Source: Amoebophrya sp. A120 (taxonomy: Eukaryota > Sar > Dinophyceae > Syndiniales > Amoebophryaceae). Taken from it: 64,000 nt of DNA. Each line of letters opens with the position of its first letter. The stretch's first letter is position 1. Below the pieces are notes generated by a model that saw only the letters and a program-made list of their open reading frames with translations, searched no databases and was not told where the DNA came from. The stretch is from the NCBI GenBank assembly GCA_905178155.1, contig CAJINV010000011.1, positions 3,071,144-3,135,143 of the forward strand. The letters run 5' to 3'. Made by a program: the position numbers and the translations under genes. This document shows positions 51,501 to 63,500 of this stretch, piece after piece.

Positions 51501-54500
51501 CGCAGCCGTGCTCTGAGTGACAGCGTCGATCCGAGGTTCAAGCAGTCCAAAACGGATATCCGCGAGCCGAGATTCACGCGGGAGAACACACTCTGCGCGG
51601 ATCCCGACCGGATGAAGTGACGCAGGGATAAAGCGGACCCGAGCGTGAGCATGTCCAAGATTGACAATCGGCTGCCGAAGCTGGTCATGCCGTAGATGCT
51701 GATCGCGCTGCCCATGCGGGTGTAACTTCTTGTCGAGAACGTCGACCCGAGATTGAAAATGTCGACCAGGGAGATCGCGGATCCGAGCCTGCTGATCCCG
51801 AACACGGATAAGGAGCTTCCAAACCGCCCGATAGAACGGAGGGAGATCGCACTCCCCACGTAGCCCAAGTCGAGCATCGATAGAGTGCTACCGAGAGTGG
51901 AAACCCCGTAGAGACTCAACGCAGAACCTAGTCTCCCGAACGACCGGACAGACAAATTCGAACCCAAACAAACCGTGTCGAGCAAGGACAGCGTGCTGCC
52001 CATGCGCGCCATGCCGTAGCAACTACAGCCGGAACCGAAGCGCGCAAACCCCCGCACGGACAGGCACGATCCGAGGTGCACGAAATCCAAAACCGACACG
52101 CCGGATCCGAGCAGACCCATCTGGTAGATGGACATGCTGCTGCCGAATCGCGCGTACGACCGCATGGAAACAGAGGACCCCATGTGCAGGAAATCCAACA
52201 GACTCGTCCGGTCGTTGCTGTTCCGGAACCGCGTGAACACACTCAGTGAGGATCCAACCCGCGCGTAGGACCGGACGGATAACGTACTGCCGAACGTGGT
52301 CGCGTCCAAAATCGACAGCTGCGACGCCAGCCGGTTGATACCGTAGACGGACATGGCGGACCCGAGGCGCGCGAAGCTGCGGCAGGACAACGTGGATCCG
52401 AGCGACGTGCTGTCCAGGATGGACACTTGACTCCCGATTCTGCCGATCCCGTAAAGACTCATTGTAGAGCCTAATCTCCCAAGCATCCGGATGGAGACAG
52501 AAGACGCTAGGTTCACCGCGTCGAGGACCGAAAACCGCGACCCGAGGGTCAGCGTCCCGTAGATGGACAAAGAGGAGCCGAACCGCACGAACTTCCGGAG
52601 CGACAAGGCGCTGCCAAAGTAGCTTTGATCTAGAATCGAGCAGCTACTACCAAGTCGCAGTAGTCCGTACAGGGAGATCGAACTTCCTTCACGCCCGAGA
52701 CTGCGCAGGGAGAAGGAAGACCCACACTGGAGCATGTCGAGGACAGAGACCGTCGCCTGGCCGCGCGTCCACCCGTAGATCGAGACACTCGAACCTAACC
52801 GGCCGAACCCGCGGAGACTCATGGTGGACCCGAGGTGAATGGTGTCAACGAGCGACAGCGTAGATCCAAACCTTGCCATTCCGTAGATGCTGCAGCTACT
52901 ACCAAACCGGGTGAAACTTCGGACGCTGATCGCGCTACCGACACTGCAGAAGTCCAACACCGTCAACGTGCTGCCGAAGATCTGCGCCGACCAGACGGAG
53001 AGCCTGGACCCGCCGCGCGCGAAGCTGCGCAGCGAGTAGCTGCTGCCCAGCGTCATGAAGTCCAATAACGACATCGAACTTCCGAGCCGCGTCATGCCGA
53101 ACAGACTGATCGTGGATCCCATTCGCGCGAAGCTGCGCGAAGACATGGCACTGCCCAAAAAGCACATGTCGAGCGTGGAGAGTAAAGATCCGACCCGTGT
53201 TTGCGACATGATCGTGAACGTAGACCCCAGCCTGCAGTATTTGCGCAGGGACAGAGCGCTGCCGAAGTTGGTCACGTCCAGGAGCGACAAAGTGCTGCCC
53301 GCGCGCATCTGGCTGAAGATGGAGTACTGCGAGCCGAACCGCATGTAACTGCGGACCGACAACGTGCTTCCCAAGCTCATGTAGTCTAAGACAGACAGCG
53401 CCGAACCGAGCCGGGAGATCCCGTAGATCGAGACACACGACCCGAGTCTAGCGAAGCTTCTCACACTCAAGCAGGAAGACGTTTTCACGTTCCCCAGCTC
53501 CACGCCAAATTCGTTCGCGCGCCAGACTTCGTAGTTGCCGCATTCCGCCTTGACCTTTCCGTACACGGATAGAGCCGACCCGAACCGCATGTACGCCCGC
53601 ACTGACATGGTGGAACCGAGGGTGAGGAAATCCAGGACGGATAAACTCGACCCCAGCCGCTGCATGCCATACACCGACGCCGAGCTGCCGAATTTTAAAA
53701 ACCCTCTCAGCGACATCGCAGAGCCGAAGTGCGTGTAATCCAAAACCGAAATGCAGCTCCCCACCCGCATCAGTGCGAGAACGGACAATTCCGATCCTAA
53801 CCTCGAGACGTTCCTCAATGACAGCGCCGTTCCCAGCTGCAGAAAGTCGCACACGCTCATGGGTTTCGCGAGTTTCAAATGGTGGAACAGCGACATGGCG
53901 CTGCTCTGGCGGAGGACCGTGCGGAGAGACAACGAACTTCCCATGTGCAGGTAGGAGATGATCGACATTCGGTGTCCCAGCTTCGTCGTCGTGAACACGG
54001 ACATGGTAGATTGTGTCCGGATGAAGCCCCGCAACGAGCAGCTCGACCCGAAGTGCGCCCAGGACGGCATGGAGAATTCCGCCCCCAATCTCGTCTGCGA
54101 CATGATCGACATCCGGCTGCCAATCCGCACATTGGCCCGGACGGAGAGGGCAGAACCCAGATACGTGTAGCTCATGGTCGACATCTTTTGCGAATTCACG
54201 TTGAAGTTCGTCAGTAAGGACAACCCGGAGCCCAACCTCGTGTAGCTTCGGCAGGACAAAGTGCTTCCAAGAGTTAGCGCTTCCCCGACGGAGAACGGCT
54301 GCTCGAACAGCACTTTTCCCACCAACGAGTAGCAGGACCCGCAGCGGAGGAAGCCCCGGAGCGAGATCGCAGAGCCGAACGTGACGTAATTTAACACGGA
54401 GATGTTGCTGCTGATCCGGTTCCAGGATAAAACGCTCAGATGCGACCCGATGCGCGCGTAATTCCTCAAGGACAGCGAGCTGCCCATGGCGAACTGATCT

Positions 54501-57500
54501 AGGATGGAAACGTCTTTCGCGAACTCCGTTCTTGTGATCACGGAGAGGGTAGAACCGAGTCTGGCGTACCCGCGTAGCGAAAGCGCACTTCCCAGCGTGC
54601 ACCACTCCGAGAGGGACAACGCTTCGCCGAGCGTGCACTTTCTGATCACCGAACACGTGGAGCCGATCCGGAGGTAGCTGCGGAGGGATAACGAGCTGCC
54701 GAGTGCGGTGTACGTCGCGGTGGAAAGATGTGAGCCTAACCTGGTTAACCCCAACACAGACATCCCCGACGCGCAACGCAGAACGTTCCTCAATGAGAGC
54801 GCGGACCCGAGCACCGTGAAGTCAAACACGGACAAGCTAGATCCGGCTCTGACAAGCGATATGACGGACAAAGCGGATCCAACTCTACTGTACTGCCGCG
54901 TGGACAAAGAAGTCCCAAGCACGCAGAAATCGAACAAGCTCATCCTCGCCTCGATCCTCAGCTGCGGGCCGAAGACCGAGAGGTTAGAACCCATTCGGCA
55001 GTAGTGGCGGAGGGACAACGTGCTGGAGATCTCGCAGCAGTCCAGGACCGATAGCATGCTCCCCATCCTGCTCATCCCGTACACGGACACCGCGGAGCCC
55101 AGTCTCGTGTAGCTGCGAACACTCAACGCAGAGCCCAAGCCGAATAAATCGACCAAGGAGCACGAAGAGCCCAGTCTCGCCACCCCGTACACAGACAAAC
55201 TGGACCCGAACCGCATGCAGTTCCTGACCGAAACGGTGCTTCCCAAAATGAGGAAGTCGAGCAGGGAAATCGTCGACCCCAGGCGACTCATCCCGAACAG
55301 GGATAAAGAGCTCCCTAGTCTCGCGCAGTTCCGGATCGACATTGAACTCCCGATGGCGCAGAAGTCGATCAAAGACAGTGCAGAACCTAATCTCGAAACG
55401 CCGAAAACGGAGAGACTAGAGCCGAATCGCGCGCAAGACCGGACGGACACGGTGGAGCCAATGTGCAGCATGTCGATTAAGGAGATTGCTGATCCAAGCC
55501 GGTTCATGCCGTACACAGAGCAGGAACTCGATAGCCTCCCGAAATTCCGCAAAGAAACCGAGCTGCCCATCGTCGCGAAATCCAGGCAGCTGGTCGCCGT
55601 GCCGATCCGCGCCATGCCGTAAATCGAGCAGCTCGAACTGAGTCTCGCGTAGTTCCTTAGGCTGACGGACGAGCCGATGCTGACGAAATCCAATATCGAG
55701 ATGTTGGAGCCGATCCGCGCAATGCCGAACGTCGACATGGAGGAACCAAGCCGGGAGAAACTCCGGCAGCTGATGGACGATCCGAGACTGAACATGTCCA
55801 GCATCGACATGCAGCTGGCAACCCGTAATAGCCCGTAGACGGAGAGACTCGAGCCGAACCGGGCGAAGTTTCTGCAGGATACCGTGCTGGCCATCATGAC
55901 CGAGTCGAGCACCGACAACTGGCTGGCGAGTAACGCCGTGCCGAACACGGAAATGCTGCTGCCGAACCGCATGTAGGTGCGGAGGGACAAAGACGATCCG
56001 AGTTGCAATAGATCCAGTATGCTCATGTTGGAACCGAGTCTTGCACTCCCGTAGAGGGAAATGCTGGATCCGAATCTGCAGAACCCGCGCAGGCTCATCG
56101 AACTACCCAAACTCGTGGCGTCCAAAACGGAGAGCGAGCTGCCGCACCGGAGAATGCCGTAAACACTCGCCGCAGATCCTAGTCGCGCAAAGCTGCGGAC
56201 CGACAAAGCGGACCCTAAATGCACGCTGTCGAGGACGGAGAGGTTGCTACCGTAGCCCAGGCAACGTAGAATCGACAAGGAACTTCCGAAGCGAGCGTAG
56301 TGCCTTAAGGACACCGAGCTCCCCAGCTGCAGCATGTCCAGCACGCTCAACGTGCTGCCCGCCCGCATCTGCGACATCACGGATAAAGCGGACCCGAACC
56401 GACTGTAATGCCGCACGGATAAAGTGCTCCCCAGCAGCAAGCAGTCGAGCACGGACATCTGGGACCCGAGTCTGCACATTCCGTAGACGGAAACGCTGGA
56501 ACCGAATCTGGCCCACTGGCGACAGGACAAAGACGAGCCGAGCTGCAGCCAATCTAAAACTGAAACCCCAGTTCCGCCCGTCGCGGAGCCGATCCGCACG
56601 GTTTGCAAGACCGACAAGTTGCTCCCGAGCCGCAAGTAGCTTCGCAGGGACATGGAAGATCCAAATTCGGTCATCGCCAACACCGACAGATCGCTGCCGA
56701 ACCTGTTTTCTCCCACGTTCCTCAGCAAACTCAAGGAGCTCCCGATTCGCATGTACCCCCGCAGCGACAAGCTGGATCCGAGGTCCGTGCGGTCGAGAAC
56801 GGAGAGGTTTCCACCTAAATATTCCTTCCGGTAAATCGAAACTGCCGATCCCATGCGCTGGTAACTGCGGAGCGACAAGGTACTACCCATGTTCACGAAG
56901 TCCAGCACCGACGCGGAGGAACCCAGGCGGCTCAATCCGTAGACGGACAAGCTCGATCCGAACCGGCTGTACGCACGGAGACTCATCGAGCTTCCCAGCT
57001 GCATCCAGTCGAGCACGGAGTAGACCGAACCCAACGTCTCCCGGCTCATCACGCTCAGGCAGCTGCCAAGGCGGATGGTCGAGCGGAGCGACATGTTGCT
57101 GCCGATGTGGATGACATCCAACACAGACAAACTGCTGCCCAGCGTCATGACCCCGTACAGACTGTACGCCGATCCCATCCGGCAGAAGTGCCGGAGCGAG
57201 ACAGTGCTGCCTAAGTGTAGGAAGTCCAGGACGGATAAAGACGAGCCGAATTTCGTGCTGTGGAACAAGCTGAAGCCACTCCCGATTCGGAGCATCTGGC
57301 GGACCGACATGGAACTGCCCAGCTGCACGTAGTCCAGGATGGAAATCCGGGATCCGCACCTCACCTGGTCGAACACGGAAAGGCAAGACCCGCAACGGAG
57401 GTAGTGCCGGATGCTCAAACTTGATCCCAAGTACACGTTGTCCAACACGCTCAAGCACGTTCCCAGGGTCAGTTTCGCGAACACGGACACACCTGATCCC

Positions 57501-60500
57501 ATTCTGGAGTAATGACGCAAGGACACGGAGGATCCCAGCACCAGCATGTCCAGCACGCTTGCTACACTCCCTAACCGGCAGCACCCGTAAAGCGAGAAGC
57601 TGGAGCCCAAACGGACGAAGGAGCGGAGGGACAAAGCGGATCCTAATTGCAGCATGTCGATGATGGAGAGTTGTGAGCCCATGCTGGTCTTGCTCATCAC
57701 CGAGATCGTTGACCCGAACCGCATGTAGTGCCGCAAGGACAACGTCGTGCCGCACTGCACGTAGTCCAGAATCGACAAATTCGAACCCAGCGTCACTTTT
57801 CGGAACACCGAAATCGCGGAGCCGTGCCGGATGTAGTTCCGCAGGGAAAGTGACGACCCGAAGAACGCCGCGTCTAGGATTGACAAATTACTCCCTTGCT
57901 GGAACTCGCTGTAGACACTGCAAGCAGACGCCAGTCGGATGTAGTTCCGGAGGGACAAAGAGGTCCCTAAACGCGTCGCGTCAAGAATGGACAATGTCGT
58001 GCCACACTGCATTTTGCTAATAACGGAGTAGCAGGACCCGAACCGCATGTAGGAGCGTAAAGACATGGACGTTCCGAGGTGCAGGCAATCCAGAATCGAC
58101 GTCGTGGACCCCAATCTTGCCCAGTTGATCACGGACACAATGGATCCGAGTCGCTGGTACGACCGGAGCGACAAAGTCGTCCCGAGGCTCACCGCGTCCA
58201 GAACCGACAATGCCACGCCGGTGTTGCCGCACCGGAGCTTGTCAAAAACGGATACCGTCGACCCGTAGCGGAAGTAACTGCGCATAGACAAGGAACTCGC
58301 TAACTGCGAGAACTCCAGCACGGACAGGCAGCTGCCGAACCGCGTTCCCTCCATCATGCAGCTCATCCCGCTTCCGTACCTCAAATAGCTCCTTAAAGAC
58401 AAGTTCGACCCCAAGTTCACCATATCTAAAATCGACACCCGGGACCCAAACGTCGCGCGACTGCAGACCGACAAGTTGCTTCCAAACCGGAACACCGCCC
58501 GGACGCTCATGGCGGAAGATAATTGCGTGAAGTCCAGCACGGATAACACACTCCCCAGCCTGCACTGCGAGAAGAAGCTGGTTGTGGACGCACACCGGAG
58601 GTAATGGCGCATCGACAAGCTTGACCCCAAGTTCAAGCAGTCGAGCAAACTGAGGGTGCTCCCGAGTCTGGCTAAGCCGAAGACAGAGATGGAAGATCCA
58701 CAACGGATATAGCTTCTCATGCTCAAACAGCTACCCAGCTGCGTGCTGTCCAAAACCGACATGGTCACGCCGACGCGGAGCGTGTTGATGATCGAGGTGG
58801 TGGAGCCGAAGCGGACGTAGTTCCGGACGGACAAAGAACTCCCCAGCCCGACGAAATCCAGCAAGCTAATCGTCGTCCCCACGCGGCACCAATTCATCAC
58901 GGAGACCACAGAGCCCAGTCGCTTGTAACAACGGAGGGACAACGTCGATCCCTGGTTGATGAAGTCCAATATCGAGGAACTAGACCCGAGTCTCGCAATC
59001 CCGTACAGCGAGATCGTGCTGCCGAACCGGACGTAGGACCGAAGGGACAGACTCGACCCGAGCTGGAGCGTATCGAGTAAAGAGACGTTCGACCCCATTC
59101 TCGCCCATTGCAAGACGGAAATCGCCGACCCCAGTCGGATCATGCTCCGGAGGGACAAATTGCTGCCGCAGTGGAGGATGTCCAACACACTCAACGTACT
59201 GCCCAACAGCGTCATGCCGTAGACAGAATGCGCGGACCCGAGGCGCGTGTAGGATCTCATGGACAAGGTGGAGCCCAATGGTAAAATGTCCAAAATCGAG
59301 ATACTCGACCCCAATGTGTACATTCCGTAGACGGAAAAGCTACTCCCAAGCCGGCAGCAGTGTCTTAGCGACAGAGAACTGCCCAACTGCGCGGAATCCA
59401 AAACGCTCAGATGGTGCCCGAGCCGCACCTTTTCAATCATGGACAACGTCGACCCGATGCGGAGGTAGTTTCGGACGGACAAACTTGACCCGATATCCGT
59501 GAAATCCAACACGGAGAAGCTGTAGGTCTGGTCCACACGGGAAATGATCGACACGCCACTCCCGAGACGCAAGTAACTCCGCAGCGACAGGCACGACCCG
59601 AGGTAGGTGCTATCTAAGACGGAAATCCCGCTGCCCAGTCGGAACATTCCGTAGAGACTAACACTAGAGCCAAGCCGGGAAAAGTTCCGGACGGAGATCG
59701 CTGACCCTAATTCCAGCAGATCCAGCACCGACAAGCAACTTCCCACTTTGCTGATTCCGTACATGGACAAAGTGGACCCCAGTCGCGTGTAGGATCTTAC
59801 CGAAATCGTGGATCCGAACTGGATGAAATCGATTAAACTGCAGTTCGACCCGAGTCTCGTCATCCCGTAGATGCTCATTGCGCTTCCAACCCGGCAGAAG
59901 TTCCGGACGGAGATGCAGCTGCCCATCTGGACGTAGTCCAATGTTGACAGCGCGGATCCGAGTCTCGTCGCGCCGAACACGCTGATCGTACTCCCCAACC
60001 TGGCGAAGGATCGGGTGGATAACGTTGACCCCAGCTGGCAAAAGTCGAGGACGGACACCGCGGACCCGAGTCTGCTCATCCCGTACACGGAGACGGTGGA
60101 AGAGAGTCGCATGTAGGACCTGACGGACAATGTGCTGCCTAAATGGCAGATGTCCAGGATCGACATGGAGGAGCCCAACTTCGAGATTCCGTAGACACTC
60201 GCTCCGCTGGACAGCCTCGAGAAGTACCGCATGGAGACGCACGAGCCGCAATGTAAAAGGTCCAGCAAAGATAACGACGATCCCAGCCTTGTCATGCCGT
60301 ACACGCTGCAAGTGGACCCGAGTCGCGCGTAGTTCCGGAAGGACAAGCTGGAGCCGAGCTCGAGCACGTCCAGAATTGACAAATTTGACCCTAACCTCGT
60401 CAACCCGAACACGGACGTGCTGGACCCGAGCCGTAGGAAGTACCGCATGGAAACGGAAGAACCTAAGTGCATCAGGTCCAACACAGAGACCACCGACCCG

Positions 60501-63500
60501 ATCCGGTTCATCCCGTAAATTGACATGGAGGAGCCAAGTCTCGCGTAGTACCTGACGCTGATACTGGACCCCAGCTCCAACATGTCCAACACCGAGATAT
60601 TCGATCCCATCCGCTGCATCCCATAGACGCTCATCGAACTACCGAGGCGGGCGAAGTTCCTGACGGAGAGATTCGACCCCAGCCAGAAGTAGTCGATTAA
60701 CGAGACAGACGACCCTAATTTCACCGCGCCGTAAATCGACAAAGACGAGCCGCACCGTGCGTAGGTTCTGACGCTGATCGTGGAGGAAAGACTCAAGAAG
60801 TCGATCATGGAGGTCGCGGAGCCCATTTTCACCATGCCGTAAACCGAGAGCGAACTTCCCATCCGGGCGAAGTTCCGAACGGAGAAGGAACTGCCGATCT
60901 GGATCTCGTCTAACACGGACAAGTTGCTACCCAATCTCGTCATTCCGAACATGCTGCAAGTGGAGCTCAATCGGAAGAAGTTCCGGACGGAAAGACAGGA
61001 TCCGAGTTGAATGGTGTCAATCAGCGACAGATTCGAGCTCAACCGCGTGATTCCGTATACGCTCAGCCCGCTGCCGAGTCGCAGCATGTTGCGCAGACTG
61101 AAGCTGGAGCCGAGCTGCAGCCAGTCTAGTACCGACATGGAGGACGCCGTGTGGATTATCCCGTACACGGATAAGCTGGAGCCTAACCGGTAAAAGTTCC
61201 GCATGGAAATCGACGAGCCGATCTGCAGGTAGTCCAGAACCGAGCACTGGGAAGATAATGATACCGCGCCGAACACGGAAATCGTGCTACCGACTCGGGA
61301 CCAGGCTCTGCACGACATCATGCTGCCGACGTGCAGGAAATCCAGCACGGACAAACAGCTGCCGAACTTGGACAGACCGTAGACGGACAAGCAACTGCCG
61401 ATCCGGGAGAAGTTCCGGACGGACAAACTGCTGCCGATGTGCGTGCAGTCCAGGATGGAAAACGACGATCCGAGCCGGAGTAACCCAAACACGGACAGAC
61501 TGCTCCCGATCCGGAGGAAGTTCCGCAAAGACATGCAACTACCCAACTGCAGTGTGTCGAGCACGGACAATCTGCTTCCCAATAACGTCGCACCATACAC
61601 CGAGAAGGAGCTCCCGAATCGTGCGAAGCTGCGGACCGAGATGGAGCTGCCCATGTGGAGGATATCCAAAACTGAGATGTTCGACCCGAGTCCCCGAATC
61701 CCGTACACCGAGCAGCTGCTCCCCAGTCTGACGAAACTGCGCACGGACATGGAAGATCCAAGCGCCAGCATGTCGATTAGGGAGAGCATTGTGCCAATCC
61801 GCGCCATTCCGTACACGGACAACGTTGATCCAACTCGGCAGTAGTTCCGCACCGACATGGTGCTTCCCACGCCGAGGAAATCCAACAACGACAGGTTACT
61901 CGCGAGCCGGTTCAGCCCGAACACGGAGAGGGAACTTCCGATCCGCAAGAAGTTTCTCGTGGATAAAACCGACCCGAAGCTGTTGAAGTCCAAGGCGGAC
62001 AAAGCGGACCCCACTCGCGCCATGCCGTAGCAAGACATGGAGGATCCCAGTCGCGCGAACCTGCGGAAGGAGAAGGAAGAGCCGAGTTGCACGTAGTCGA
62101 GAATGGACAAACAACTCGACACTTTCCCGATCCCGTAGACGGACATGGAGCTTCCCAGTCGGCAGAAGTACCGCGTGGAAATGTTCGACCCGACCTGGGA
62201 AAAGTCCAAGGTGGACAACATCGAACCCAGCCGGATCTGCCCGTAGAGGCTGCAGCTACTCCCCAGTCTGGAGAACGTTCTGGTGCTGAACGCGGAGCCC
62301 ATGTTCACGAAGTCCAAGATCGACAACGCGGACCCGAGCTTGGAAATGCCCCAGATGGACACGCAGCTGCCGAGTCTGGCGAACCCGCGGACGGAGCAGG
62401 TGGAGGACAAAGTCAGTAAATCCAAGACGGATAAGCTGCTGCCCATCCTCGCCATTCCGAACACGGAGATCGAGCTGCCCAACCGCGCCATCGACCGCAA
62501 AGAGAAACTCGACGCGAGATGCGTGAAGTCCAACACCGACAAGGAACTCCCGATCCTGCCCATGCCGTAGAAGGAGCAGGTGGATCCTAACCTTCCGAAC
62601 GTCCGGAGCGATATGGTCGACCCGAGCGAGTTGAAATCGACGACGGAGACGAAGGAGCCCAGTCGTTGCATTCCGAAGACGGAGATAGAAGACCCGATCC
62701 TTGCAAACATCCGTAATGACAAGCAACTCCCGACCTGGAAGAAGTCCAAGGTGGATAAACACCGGTTTGGGTCCCTGCAGTCGAAGTGCCTTTGCGCCAA
62801 CCTCGCGCCGCCGAAGATGGACAGAGTTGATCCCATTCGCGCGTAACCGCGTAAGGACAGCGCCGACCCGATGTAGCAGGAATCCAACACGGAGCACGGG
62901 TGGAATTTCGATAACCTCGCCAGCCCGTACAGCGATAAACTCGACCCCATCCTGGTGAACTGCCGGACTCTCGCGCCGCCGCCCCGCACATTCCCGCGGA
63001 ACTGGAAGTGGAAACCGTTCTGGTTGTTCGCGAGAATGGTGGATGGGAAGTACGCCATCACGTACCGGGGGTTCTCGATCGCCTCGCCGAAGGTCACCGT
63101 GCCGGTGTGGAAGGTTTCAATCCGATTCCACACTGTCGCGCTTGTCACCGCGAAATCGTGTGTATAATACGCTTGGAAGTAGTTCTGGATGTAGTCCGTG
63201 TCCGCGCCGGTCACTTCGAACCCAAACGGGTGCTGATCCCGTAGGTCAAAAGTCACCTCAAACTGCCCGTTCCCAGACACCGCGACACCGTCGGTCGCCG
63301 TCCCCCCGATCGGGTCCGGGAAAATGATGTCGTTTAAAGTCCCGCCGGAAAGCGACGCGACGCCCGACTGAATGAAGTCGGTGATCGACAGTTTTCCCGT
63401 GAGAGGTCCGCCACCGAGTCTTGTCGGGAACATCCCTCGGCCGAGATTCACGAAGTCCAACACGGAGAGACTCTTTCCGATGGTTGCGACCCCGTAGGCT

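Noticed and set aside
16353-63327. Dozens of plus-strand open frames of 100-350 codons (for example 22494-23501 and 56041-57114) with repeated patterns such as T-D-x-E-L-P
   Set aside because: They are antisense shadows of the giant repeat: the 36-bp period and lack of minus-strand stops keep the other frames open as well. None has introns, domains or sensible composition.
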